Shown: positions 41,667 through 50,787 of the stretch, one piece after another
Numbering within the stretch: the stretch's first letter is position 1
How the letters are laid out: each line of letters starts with the position of its first letter
Source of the DNA: CAIVAT01 sp037139855
GTDB lineage: Bacteria; Bacteroidota; Bacteroidia; Bacteroidales; FEN-979
Direction: 5' to 3'
Length of the DNA: 52,213 nt
Assembly: GCA_037139855.1 (NCBI GenBank)
Contig: JBAXFM010000002.1
Span: 1-52,213 of the forward strand
The notes under the pieces: generated by a model
The model's input: the letters and a program-made list of their open reading frames with translations, nothing else
Databases searched by the model: none
Told to the model about the DNA's origin: nothing
Translations under genes and position numbers: made by a program

Positions 41667-44600
41667 CTAAATCCATTTAACGAGATTAAAATCCTGTCGG
41701 TGCGGCAATAACGGACTTTTTGGGAAAAGCCGGAAAACATAGTCGTAAACTCCGGCCTGGTTAATCGGGATATCGCATGAAAATGAAACGATGTTTTTCT
41801 CCGATCTCATGAGGGTCATCTCCTCCTTGAAACTAGGCTCTTTAACCTCGTCATTGATCTTTTTTCCGAAAAGCACCTCAATCCCGATATCTGTACCTGA
41901 TAGTTCATTCAGATCAAGAACGATCTCTGCTTTGAAAGAATCGCCAAGCGACAGCGGTTTCACGTTCGAATCGGGTGTTTTAACTGAAACAACTTCGATA
42001 CTCTCCCACCCTCTCATCACCTTGCGTTTCCAATTGGCAATGTGCCTGGCCATTTCATAATTTCTTCCGGCCATGATCCGTGAACGCTTGAAAAGCGGGT
42101 TGTAATATTGACGGATATAGTCGTCAAGCTGCCGTTTCATGGTAAAGTGAGGCGCTATTTCAGAAATCGTATTTTTAATGTAGGAGACCCATTTTACCGG
42201 GACATTCTGCTCATTTACATCGTAGTAAATCGGGATGATTTCTTCTTCCAGGATTGAATAAATAGTTTCTGCGTCAAGTTCATCCTGGAACTGGTGGTTA
42301 TCGTAGGTTGATTCTTCCTTAAGCGCCCAGCCTGCATTTGGCCGGTAACCTTCGGCCCACCATCCGTCGAGCACACTGAAGTTCACCACTCCATTCATCA
42401 CAGCTTTTTCACCGCTGGTACCTGATGCTTCCAAAGGACGGGTTGGCGTATTCAACCATATATCCACCCCTTTGATCAGGTATTTGGCCACTTCCATGTC
42501 GTAATTTTCAAAGAAGAAAATTTTGCCGACAAATTCAGGCATATGGGAAATCTCATAAATCCGTTTGATGAGGTCCTGGCCGGCTTTATCGTTGGGATGG
42601 GCTTTGCCGGCAAACATAAACTGGACCGGTTTCTCTTTGTTGTTAACGATTTTTGAAAGCCTGTCGAGGTTGCTGAAAAGAAGATGTGCCCGTTTGTACG
42701 TGGCAAATCTCCTGGCAAATCCGATGGTGAGCGCCTTGGGATTAACCGCATCCTTGATTTTGAATATTAATTTCGGATTCTCATGCCGACGGGTCATGTC
42801 GGCATACAGATGTTGCAAAAGGTATTCTGTCATCTGGCCCTTCTGCTTGAGTTTCATAGTCCAGATGGTTTCGTCATTCACATTGTGAATATTTTTCCAG
42901 TAATGCGGATTCGACTGATCGCTGAAAAATCCGTCCCCAAATTCCTTGCTGTACAGTTGAAGCCATGATTTCGCCGTCCAGGTAGGTAAATGCACGCCGT
43001 TTGTCACATAGCCAATGTGCAGTTCTTCGGGATAATAGCCGGGATACAGGGTTACCATCATCTCTCTGGTCACCCTTCCATGGATTTTGCTAACCCCATT
43101 GATCTCCTGCGATAATTTGGCTGCCAGCACGCTCATTGAAAATTTTTCATTGGCATCACCTTCTACCATTCGTCCCAGGTTCATGAATTGTTCCCACTTC
43201 AGGTTCATGTGATCGGGATAGTGTGACAAGTAACGGCGAATCAGGTCCTCAGGAAAAGTATCATGCCCGGCAGGGACAGGGGTGTGGGTCGTGAACAAGG
43301 TGGAAGAACGTACCATTTCCAAAGCCTGAGGAAAGGTAAGTTTTTCATTCTGAATGAGTTTTCTCAGACGTTCCAGTCCGATAAAAGCTGAATGCCCTTC
43401 ATTGCTGTGGAAAACATCTGGTTTCAAACCCATGGCATCCAGCATCCGGATGCCTGCGATTCCGAGGAGCAACTCCTGCCGCAGCCGGTTTTCAAGGTCT
43501 CCGCCATACAATTGGTGGGTGATGCTGCGGTCGCCCTCTTCATTTTCATCGATATCGGTATCCATCAGGAACAATGGAACACGCCCCACATCACATCGCC
43601 ATATTTTGGCATACATCGTCCGGCCAGGTAAAGCAAATGATATTTTCAACCAGTTGCCATCGGCATCCCGGATGGGAATTAACGGCAGATGGGTGAATTT
43701 TTGCGGGGTATAGATGGCGATCTGATCACCAAAAATGGATAGACTCTGGGTAAAGTAACCATACCTGTATAACAGTCCAACGCCGATGATGTTGTAATTG
43801 GAATCGCTGGCTTCCTTGAGATAATCACCTGCGAGCATCCCCAAACCACCGGAAAAAATCTTTACGGTGTCGTGCAGTCCGTATTCCATGCTGAAATAGG
43901 CAACCTGTTCTTTCGGCTTCTCCGCATTAAGGGCCATGTATGCATCAAAGGCCGCAGTGACTTTGATTAATTTATTGACAAATTTTTCGTTGACACTCAG
44001 ATCCTGCAGTTCGTTGAAAGACAATGATTCAATGAGGGCAATCGGGTTAAACTTCACTTCATACCAGCGGTCTCTGTTGATGAGTTCAAACAACTCCGAC
44101 CCTTCATAGTTCCATGACCACCATAAATTTTTCGCCAATCGTTCCATACTGGCCAGGTTCTCCGGAATTCGCTGTTGAATCAGCACCTTTTTCCATTCTG
44201 GTTTATCCACAATACTTTTCAGAGATGTAACCAGCACCTGGGGTTGCTTACCTGCAAACAAATCAGCCCTGGTGGCAGATGCTTCCAGGGTATCGGAATA
44301 TGCTTCCTTGTAGTTGTCAATTAAATTTTTCCATAATGCGGATCTTGAGATTTCAAATGCCTTGATTCTGGCCTTGATAATCTCTTTTTCCGGTTTGGCG
44401 CTACAGTTTAAGACATGTTTGACAATGTTTTCAACTACTTCCGGGTCATTGTCATCATTCCGGTCAATCACTGCCGTGCAATCTTTAACACTGGGGAACA
44501 ATAATTTCATCCACTGCCCAAATCCCGACAATGCAGTGGTAATGGTTGGAATATGAAATGAAAGACTTTCCAGCGCCGAATATCCCCATGGCTCATAATA

Positions 44601-45917
44601 TGACGGAAAAATGGTTCCGTCAATACCGATCAGCAGATCATAATAGTTTAAATTGAAAATTCCATCCGTACCATTGAGATAGGTTGGGATGTACATCACT
44701 TTGACTTTATCTTCAGGCCGGTTCAGCAAACCATTTGACTTTATTCGTTGAAGGATGAGATCATTTTCGGGCTCTGTAAGACCATGCGTCGTGTATTCCT
44801 CCTGTCGCGGGTGGCTGTAATCTTTTTTACTTAAACGGTCAAGGAGATCTTTTTTGGGAATATTATGTCCGGAAGATACGGCGATCACCGCGATGATTGT
44901 TTGCGGCAATTTGGATTGTTTGTTCAGCAATCCCATGGAATCAACAAAAACATCAAGACCTTTGTTGCGGAATTCGTAGCGGCCACTCGTTAAAATGAGA
45001 ATGGCGTCTTCCGGGTATTCCTGTCCGGTGAGGGCTCCGGCTACTTCCAGGAGTTTCTTGCGCGACTTGTCTCGTTTATCGGTGTATGCCTCCTTAACAG
45101 GAACCCATGAATCATCAAACCCATTGGGCGTAAGCATGTCAGCCTCTTTATCAAGAAAATGCCGGCATTCGTTGTTGGTGAGTTGCGATTGTGTCGTAAA
45201 GCAATCCGCTTCGTGTGCAGCTAATTTTTCCAACGAAAATTTAGCCATCACCCCAAATTGTCTTGCCATGCCTTCAGGATTGTAATTCTCAAGGTTTTTA
45301 TACAATGGCAATCCATTGGCAGCAATGCTTCGTCCAACCACGGTGGCATGAGCTGTAAAAACAGTTCCAACCTGGGGTACACGTTCTTTCAGATATAATA
45401 TACCTGTTCCGGTCATCCATTCGTGAAACTGGGCAATGATTTTATCCAGGTGCGAGCAGTTGAAACTATAGAAGCTATCAATGATTTTCCCGGCAGCATA
45501 GCCAAAAAAAGCAGGTTCAATGTAATCCCAGTCGCCCGAGAGGGAATCCAGTTTATACCGTTCCCAAAAGTGAGCGAAAATTTTGTCTTTTTCCGAAAAA
45601 TAGGGTGTGAAATCAACGAGGATCACGGCTGGTCTGCCAGGGATGTTCCATCTTCCCACTTTAATCCGCAGGCCTTCTGTTTCAGCAACTTCGCGCCATG
45701 ATTTGAATAAAAACTTATCCTCGGTAAACTCCGGGTTTTGATGGGTCTCTTTCCAAACATCCGGGCCTATCAGGATATAGTTATCTTTGAATTCCTCTGC
45801 CAGAACCTCTGCTTTTGATGCAATTGTTGTGTAGATTCCTCCTACTTTATTACATACCTCCCAACTTGTTTCGAACAGGTAATCGGGAACCATCAGTAAC
45901 TTATCCTTCATTGCCAT
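41667..45917 (-). CDS. Fused glycogen synthase (GT3) and alpha-glucan phosphorylase (GT35)
   Basis: 1416 residues in one frame. Residues about 8-545 are a eukaryote-type GT3 glycogen synthase: FETSWEVCNKVGGIYTTI and the acidic pair in PSYYEPWGYSALE (E-x7-E). Residues about 590-1310 are a short alpha-glucan phosphorylase (GT35): NLWWSWNYEGSELFELINRD, YFSMEYGLHDTVKIFSGGLG, FHSNEGHSAF and the PLP lysine in EASGTSGEKAVMNGVVN. A small beta domain ends the chain. One polypeptide thus carries synthase and phosphorolytic active sites. Similar fusions are known in Bacteroidota. It follows GH57 by 2 bases in the glycogen operon. Confidence 0.92.
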   Translation of the reverse strand: MAMKDKLLMVPDYLFETSWEVCNKVGGIYTTIASKAEVLAEEFKDNYILIGPDVWKETHQNPEFTEDKFLFKSWREVAETEGLRIKVGRWNIPGRPAVILVDFTPYFSEKDKIFAHFWERYKLDSLSGDWDYIEPAFFGYAAGKIIDSFYSFNCSHLDKIIAQFHEWMTGTGILYLKERVPQVGTVFTAHATVVGRSIAANGLPLYKNLENYNPEGMARQFGVMAKFSLEKLAAHEADCFTTQSQLTNNECRHFLDKEADMLTPNGFDDSWVPVKEAYTDKRDKSRKKLLEVAGALTGQEYPEDAILILTSGRYEFRNKGLDVFVDSMGLLNKQSKLPQTIIAVIAVSSGHNIPKKDLLDRLSKKDYSHPRQEEYTTHGLTEPENDLILQRIKSNGLLNRPEDKVKVMYIPTYLNGTDGIFNLNYYDLLIGIDGTIFPSYYEPWGYSALESLSFHIPTITTALSGFGQWMKLLFPSVKDCTAVIDRNDDNDPEVVENIVKHVLNCSAKPEKEIIKARIKAFEISRSALWKNLIDNYKEAYSDTLEASATRADLFAGKQPQVLVTSLKSIVDKPEWKKVLIQQRIPENLASMERLAKNLWWSWNYEGSELFELINRDRWYEVKFNPIALIESLSFNELQDLSVNEKFVNKLIKVTAAFDAYMALNAEKPKEQVAYFSMEYGLHDTVKIFSGGLGMLAGDYLKEASDSNYNIIGVGLLYRYGYFTQSLSIFGDQIAIYTPQKFTHLPLIPIRDADGNWLKISFALPGRTMYAKIWRCDVGRVPLFLMDTDIDENEEGDRSITHQLYGGDLENRLRQELLLGIAGIRMLDAMGLKPDVFHSNEGHSAFIGLERLRKLIQNEKLTFPQALEMVRSSTLFTTHTPVPAGHDTFPEDLIRRYLSHYPDHMNLKWEQFMNLGRMVEGDANEKFSMSVLAAKLSQEINGVSKIHGRVTREMMVTLYPGYYPEELHIGYVTNGVHLPTWTAKSWLQLYSKEFGDGFFSDQSNPHYWKNIHNVNDETIWTMKLKQKGQMTEYLLQHLYADMTRRHENPKLIFKIKDAVNPKALTIGFARRFATYKRAHLLFSNLDRLSKIVNNKEKPVQFMFAGKAHPNDKAGQDLIKRIYEISHMPEFVGKIFFFENYDMEVAKYLIKGVDIWLNTPTRPLEASGTSGEKAVMNGVVNFSVLDGWWAEGYRPNAGWALKEESTYDNHQFQDELDAETIYSILEEEIIPIYYDVNEQNVPVKWVSYIKNTISEIAPHFTMKRQLDDYIRQYYNPLFKRSRIMAGRNYEMARHIANWKRKVMRGWESIEVVSVKTPDSNVKPLSLGDSFKAEIVLDLNELSGTDIGIEVLFGKKINDEVKEPSFKEEMTLMRSEKNIVSFSCDIPINQAGVYDYVFRLFPKSPLLPHRQDFNLVKWI

Positions 45918-45919
45918 AG

Positions 45920-47359
45920 TTATTTTCTTTTTCTAACAACCTTTGCCGGAGTTTCCTTTTTTGTTACTTTTTTTATCTCAGTTTCGGGAGCAGCTTTTGT
46001 TTTTGTTACCTTCCTGGGGATCACTTTTGATTCTGCCACCTTTTTGGGTGCCGCTTTTAATTTTAGCGCCTTTTCAGATAAATATGTTGCTTTTGCCGCC
46101 TTCTTTGTTGCAGCTTTTACTTTAGCAACCTTTTCTACAACCTGCTCCGACTCAACTTTTTCCTGATCAGCCGACAGAAATTCGTCAACCCTGATCATAA
46201 AATCAGAGAGCACATTCATGTAGTTGATGAATGCTTCGTAGGGTGATCCATAGGGATTGAAGTACTTGTGAACTTCACCGGCAGAAAACCATTTGGTACA
46301 CATATAGTAAAAATGGTTGCTGGTTTGAAGATACAGCCAATCTTTCAGTATTTCCGGATTGTTGCAGTTTCTAACCTTTGACTCATAGGAATAGAGTTTA
46401 CCAAACGCTTCATCCTGCAATTCATTGCCAAGCCAGGCCGTGAGATCACGTTCTTCATCGGCCCAGGAAATGGCATGAGGAACAGAGATGGCAGAAACCG
46501 GCTGGAGTTCGTGATACAGTTGTTCGGGGGTATTAAAGGTGAAATTCGAACTGGAATATACCATGGCGGGCAGATGCCTGAAAAAATCAAATATTCCGGT
46601 TTCTTTCCATTGATGTTCGCCCAGGGTTTCATAATCAAGAAACAAATTGACGACTTCTTCTGTCTTTTCAACTTTGTTGAGCCATTTTACAAATTTCTCG
46701 GTGGTCAAAGGCCATTCTGACCAATCCTGATTGGAGAAACGGAAAGTGAGATCGTCACTCAAACGGAAATTCCTCAGCAGGACTTTTAACTTTGGGTTGA
46801 TGTTGTTGCAATACATGTAGTTAGGACTCTTCCAGCCCAGAATGTGCTTTGCACCTTCAGTGAGCATGGTGTGAAATCCCATTTCAGCAACCATTTCACC
46901 AATCTTATCTTAGTAGATCAACTCGGTGTTGCGAAAGGTTGTTGGCCTTTTCCCAAAAAGTTCTTCCACCCTGGCTGCATGCAATTCAACCTGTCGCACA
47001 AATTCATCCTTGTTGCTCAGCGATGCCAGTGAATGGGCATACGTTTCGGCAAGGAATTCAACCTGGCCGGTATCAGCCAATTGCCTGAAACTTTTAATCA
47101 CCTCGGGAACGTGCATTTGCAGTTGATCCAGGGCAGTTCCGGAAATTGAATAACTGACTTTAAAAGCAGTACCATACTCCCTTATCAAATCAAGCATAAG
47201 GTTGTTGGCCGGCAGATAGGATTTTTCTGCAACACGCTTTATAATGTGTCGGTTTTGATAGTCATCATAGTAGTGATGATCTTGTCCGATGTTGAAAAAC
47301 CGGTAAGTCCGTAAGCGAAACGGCTGATGGACTTGAAAATACAAACAGATGGATCTCAT
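45920..47359 (-). pseudogene. GH57 alpha-amylase family gene interrupted by one in-frame stop
   Basis: 480 codons including a TAA at 46910-46912 that splits it into 149 and, after 5 untranslated codons (DKIGE), 324 residues (restart ATG at 46892-46894). Both parts are in the same frame. The upstream part has the GH57 motif HQPFR near the start, SYSISGTALDQL and FRNTELIY, whose Glu146 fits the catalytic nucleophile; the downstream part has NLFLDYETLGEHQW, whose Asp fits the acid/base. The stop falls directly after NTELIY, where homologues continue with a residue such as Asn before D-x-IG. The last 80 residues form a Lys/Ala-rich tail. It is either a nonsense pseudogene, a sequence error, readthrough or a split protein. 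Glycogen debranching or transfer role inferred from the operon. Confidence 0.85.
46910..46912 (-). other. In-frame TAA stop codon inside the GH57 gene
   Basis: The minus strand reads ATC TAC TAA GAT AAG ATT GGT GAA ATG. Reading frame and family similarity continue unbroken on both sides, so this is a point change rather than a frameshift. TAA is a normal stop elsewhere in the window, for instance at the end of this same gene (45920-45922). Confidence 0.95.
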
Positions 47360-47363
47360 ATGA

Positions 47364-48650
47364 TCAATTGATTACAGCTTTGTTATAAACTTCTAATATA
47401 TTTAGGGCGGCATTTTCCCAGATCAGGTTATCAACCTCATTTTTTCCATAGCGGATAAACATTTTGCTTAATCCCTCATAATGAAGAATCCCGTAAATGG
47501 CATCAGCCAATGCATCGATATCCCAGAAATCAACCTTTAGCGCATGTTGCAATACTTCGGCCACGCCCGATTGTTTGGAAATAACAACCGGTACATTGGA
47601 GCGCATGGCTTCAAGCGGTGAAATTCCAAAAGGTTCCGAAACCGAGGGCATCACATACACATCGCTCATGGCAAACATGGTATCCACTTCAGGCCCGGCT
47701 AAAAACCCGGTGAAATGAAATTTGGTAGCGATTTTCAATTGTGCCACCCTGCGGATCATGCGGTTGAGCAAATCGCCCGAGCCAGCCATGACAAACCGCA
47801 CATTGGAATCCCTTTTCAGGATTTTATGAGCGGCTTCCACAAAATAATCCGGCCCTTTCTGATAGGTTACACGGCCCAGAAAGGTAACCACCTTTTCTTT
47901 AACGTGTTTGGTCACCCCATCCATTTCAGGACGGTCGACAGGTTCTACAGCATTGTGAACGGTAATCACCTTTTCGGCAGGGATGCCATATTTTTCAATG
48001 ACAATCTGGCGGGTAAGGTTACTGACTGTTATAACCAGGTCGGCTTCTGTCATCCCCTGGCGTTCGATATCATATACAGGCTGATTGACATTCTCGCCCG
48101 AGCGGTCGAACTCAGTAGCATGAACATGCACCACGAGGGGTTTTCCCGATATTTTCTTGGCTGCAATACCGGCAGGATAAGTAAGCCAGTCGTGCGCATG
48201 GATCACATCAAACGTGTTGTTTTCAGCGATAGACGAGGCAACCAGCGCATATCTCGATACCTCCTGCATGAGATTCGGCCCATATTTTCCGGAGAATGAA
48301 TACTGCTTTGAAAACACAGAGTGAGTTTCGGTTGTACCAGTCAGCTTTTCCTGGGTCACCATCAGTTCAAACTCTTCAGGATCAAGGTAAGGAACCAGGT
48401 TTGAGCCGATTTCCATGAACTGGATCTTTTCGAGATACTCCTGTGTGTTGACCTTACTGAAATCGAGGGTGACGTCACTGGCATTGACCAGCCGGAAACC
48501 ATCTTTGGTTTCATCGCCAAAGGCTTTGGGTACCACAAAGATAACCTCCACGCCATGTTTTACCAGTCCTTTGGTTAACCCGAAACAAGCCGTTCCCAAG
48601 CCACCAGTTATATGCGGGGGGAATTCCCACCCAAACATTAATACACGCAT
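47364..48650 (-). CDS. GT4 family glycosyltransferase of the glycogen locus
   Basis: 428 residues, GT-B fold. N-terminal RVLMFGWEFPPHITGGLGTACFGL is the GGLG acceptor/donor loop of glycogen- or starch-synthase-like GT4/GT5 enzymes; the C-terminal half has FLGRVTYQKGPDYFVEAA and the E-x7-E motif in SEPFGISPLEA. It probably extends an alpha-glucan using a nucleotide sugar; its place between the debranching enzyme and GH57 supports glycogen metabolism. The start codon is 3 bases from a heptamer tandem repeat. It ends 4 bases before the GH57 start. Confidence 0.9.
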   Translation of the reverse strand: MRVLMFGWEFPPHITGGLGTACFGLTKGLVKHGVEVIFVVPKAFGDETKDGFRLVNASDVTLDFSKVNTQEYLEKIQFMEIGSNLVPYLDPEEFELMVTQEKLTGTTETHSVFSKQYSFSGKYGPNLMQEVSRYALVASSIAENNTFDVIHAHDWLTYPAGIAAKKISGKPLVVHVHATEFDRSGENVNQPVYDIERQGMTEADLVITVSNLTRQIVIEKYGIPAEKVITVHNAVEPVDRPEMDGVTKHVKEKVVTFLGRVTYQKGPDYFVEAAHKILKRDSNVRFVMAGSGDLLNRMIRRVAQLKIATKFHFTGFLAGPEVDTMFAMSDVYVMPSVSEPFGISPLEAMRSNVPVVISKQSGVAEVLQHALKVDFWDIDALADAIYGILHYEGLSKMFIRYGKNEVDNLIWENAALNILEVYNKAVIN

Positions 48651-48653
48651 TTT

Positions 48654-48681
48654 AATTTACAATTTACGATTTACGATTTAC
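48654..48681 (-). repeat. Heptamer tandem repeat just before the GT4 start codon
   Basis: Plus strand AATTTAC, AATTTAC, GATTTAC, GATTTAC (48654-48681), then a partial GATT. On the coding strand this is a GTAAATC/GTAAATT repeat ending 3 bases before the ATG at 48650, so it occupies the place of the ribosome-binding region. Confidence 0.85.
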
Positions 48682-48702
48682 GATTCAGTCCAAAATCAAG
48701 GA

Positions 48703-50646
48703 CTAACTGTATTTTTTTATCAGAGAACTGATTCTAAGCAATTCGGCAACGGATGATGCCTGAGAAATGGCCCCTCGTCCAAGATGGGGTGGGTCGCCGT
48801 CATAAAGTTCAGAAATGGTACCAATCCCATGCTCCGTCATAACGGGTTCAAACCCCTCATACAGTGATTTGATCAGAGAGAGACCGCTTTTCCCGTGAAT
48901 TTTAAGATACCCTTCCACGAAATGTCCGAGCAACCATGGTGAGACAGATCCCTGATGGTACGCTGCTTCACGTTCCGACTGATTGCCGTAATAGGATCCC
49001 TTGTAGATCGGGCTTTTGGGCGAAAGAGTCCGAAGACCCCGCGGAGTCAACAACTCCTGCCTGACCCTGCTCAATACTTCTTTTCTGATCTCTTCAGGAA
49101 TTGGGCTGTAAGGTAAGGAAGTTGCCAAAACCATGTTTGGTCTTACCGCCCAGTCCTTGTATGCTCCATCAACATAATCGGCCAGATAATGTTTTTCGGG
49201 ACTCCAGAATGTTGCCAGATAAGAAACGGGTATCAGTTCGGCGATTTCCTGCCATGCTTCACAAAAGGCCGTATCGCCGGATGCTGAAGCTATTTCCATG
49301 CTGAAACAGATTGCATTGTACCACAATGCGTTTATTTCAACTGTCTTTCCCATGCGGGGGGTCACTGGCTTTCCATTGGCAACAGCATCCATCCAGGTAA
49401 GCGCAACGCCATGCAATCCGGCATAAATCAATCCATCGGGTTCCATGTGGATGTTAAATTCAGTCCCCTCGCGATAACCTTCCAGAATTGTTTTCATCCG
49501 TCGGCCATACTCTTTCCAAATCGCCTTTGGGTCATTCATTACCGCCGCATATTGCTGCAATGCCCAGAAAAACCACAGAGCGGTATCCGCAGAGTTGTAA
49601 ACAGCGTTGCTGCCGCTTCCAAACAGCGGGAACAGCGGCCCCTTCATTTCCGAAACCATGGTGTCAATCACCGCTTTACAGGTAGCAGTGTCACCATTCA
49701 CCAGGGTAAGGCCGGGCAACGAAACGAAGGTACTCAGTCCCGACCGTCCAAACCAGGGAAACCCTGCAAGTACTTCGGAACCTTTCTCCTTTTTAATGAT
49801 AAACTGCTGGGCTGCATTGGTAAGACAATTGACAAAATTATTCCTTGGAATGCGTTTCTCCAGTTCGGCATTGAAGGTACGCTTCATTGAAGAAGGGGCT
49901 AATTCTTTGGTTCCTGCCGCAAAGAAAACACTCTCCCCTTTTGCAAGATCAAATTCAAAAAATCCCGGAACGTACAGATCCTCCTGAAATTCGTATCCCC
50001 TGTCCATCTCCTCCTGATATTCAATACTTCGGTACCAGTCGGGAACATGGGTATATTCGTTTTCTTTGGAAATTTGCATGAAAAGATCGGTATAACCCTG
50101 GTACATCCTCACTTTGATGCCATCGGGTACTTTCTCATACTTTTTATCGGCAAAAATATTCTCCTTGCTCAACGTATGGATATTTCGAAAAGCAAGAAAC
50201 GGCTTCAGCCGGAGTTTTGTAGGAGAATGTGCATCCACCAGGGTGTATTTGATGATCATGCGGTCCTCGCGGGTGGTAAAAACCATCTCCTTGGTCAGGA
50301 TAACGCCACCAACCCGGTAGGTCATCTTCGGATAAGGTTCGGTGGAAAAATCCCTCAGATATTTATGTCCCTTGGGGTTGTATATTCCCCCGGGATATTT
50401 ATGGATACCCAGGTTGAATTCAGAATCCATCTGGATGACTGTTTCGTCCAACGAAGATAACAACACGTGATTTTCGTAATCAATACCGGGTTGCGGGGTT
50501 ACAAGTAGACCATGATATCGTCGGGTATTGCAATTAATAATGGTAGAATTTGCATAAGACCCGGCTCTGTTCGACCGCAAAAGTTCACGGTTCAGAGAGT
50601 ACTCAAGGTTTACCAGCTGGCTTTTGTCAAAATTGATATAACTCAT
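48703..50646 (-). CDS. Glycogen debranching enzyme (amylo-alpha-1,6-glucosidase type)
   Basis: 647 residues from the ATG at 50644-50646 (MSYINFDKSQL); the longer frame from 50712 extends across the promoter box at 50702-50709 and is rejected. The N-terminal domain (about 1-260) with NRAGSYANSTIINCNTRRYHG-type sequence and GLLVTPQPGIDYENHVLLS is typical of bacterial GDE. The C-terminal (alpha/alpha)6 catalytic domain (about 285-640) has AGFPWFGRSGLSTFVSLPGL, NSADTALWFFWALQQY and EREAAYHQGSVSPWLLGHFVEGY. It removes alpha-1,6 branches from glycogen in the cytoplasm. First gene of the glycogen operon, 52 bases before the GT4 start. Confidence 0.94.
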   Translation of the reverse strand: MSYINFDKSQLVNLEYSLNRELLRSNRAGSYANSTIINCNTRRYHGLLVTPQPGIDYENHVLLSSLDETVIQMDSEFNLGIHKYPGGIYNPKGHKYLRDFSTEPYPKMTYRVGGVILTKEMVFTTREDRMIIKYTLVDAHSPTKLRLKPFLAFRNIHTLSKENIFADKKYEKVPDGIKVRMYQGYTDLFMQISKENEYTHVPDWYRSIEYQEEMDRGYEFQEDLYVPGFFEFDLAKGESVFFAAGTKELAPSSMKRTFNAELEKRIPRNNFVNCLTNAAQQFIIKKEKGSEVLAGFPWFGRSGLSTFVSLPGLTLVNGDTATCKAVIDTMVSEMKGPLFPLFGSGSNAVYNSADTALWFFWALQQYAAVMNDPKAIWKEYGRRMKTILEGYREGTEFNIHMEPDGLIYAGLHGVALTWMDAVANGKPVTPRMGKTVEINALWYNAICFSMEIASASGDTAFCEAWQEIAELIPVSYLATFWSPEKHYLADYVDGAYKDWAVRPNMVLATSLPYSPIPEEIRKEVLSRVRQELLTPRGLRTLSPKSPIYKGSYYGNQSEREAAYHQGSVSPWLLGHFVEGYLKIHGKSGLSLIKSLYEGFEPVMTEHGIGTISELYDGDPPHLGRGAISQASSVAELLRISSLIKKYS

Positions 50647-50701
50647 TTCGCTTGGTTTTCCTGACAATTTTCCAAATATAGATTTAAAAAAATTGAGGCT
50701 G

Positions 50702-50709
50702 CAAAGGTA
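50702..50709 (-). promoter_or_regulatory. -7 promoter box for the glycogen operon
   Basis: Minus strand TACCTTTG, matching TAnnTTTG, 55 bases before the ATG at 50646. The -33 element is not clear. Confidence 0.5.
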
Positions 50710-50758
50710 CAATTTTCTCGGCTTTTATCGTTAATCTCATGAAAAGTTAATAATTGTT

Positions 50759-50766
50759 TAATTTTG
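50759..50766 (+). promoter_or_regulatory. -7 promoter box for the beta-helix lipoprotein gene
   Basis: TAATTTTG, 21 bases before the ATG at 50788. No clear -33 element. Divergent from the glycogen operon promoter, the two -7 boxes about 50 bases apart. Confidence 0.45.
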
Positions 50767-50787
50767 CCCCCCTAAATTACTGTGATC

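Noticed and set aside
46910..46912. Reassignment of TAA to an amino acid in this genome
   Set aside because: TAA ends many other genes in the window at family-typical lengths, so it is a normal stop.
45920..47359. Programmed frameshift in the GH57 gene
   Set aside because: Both parts lie in the same frame; only one stop codon intervenes, so no shift is needed.
47715..48299. 194-codon open frame on the plus strand
   Set aside because: Antisense shadow of the GT4 glycosyltransferase.
48654..48685. CRISPR-like array
   Set aside because: Seven-base units in direct contact without spacers: a microsatellite.
38799..50646. A new anabolic gene cluster combining glycogen enzymes, fabG and the VWA protein
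   Set aside because: fabG and the VWA gene only follow on the same strand; nothing in their sequence links them to glycogen.
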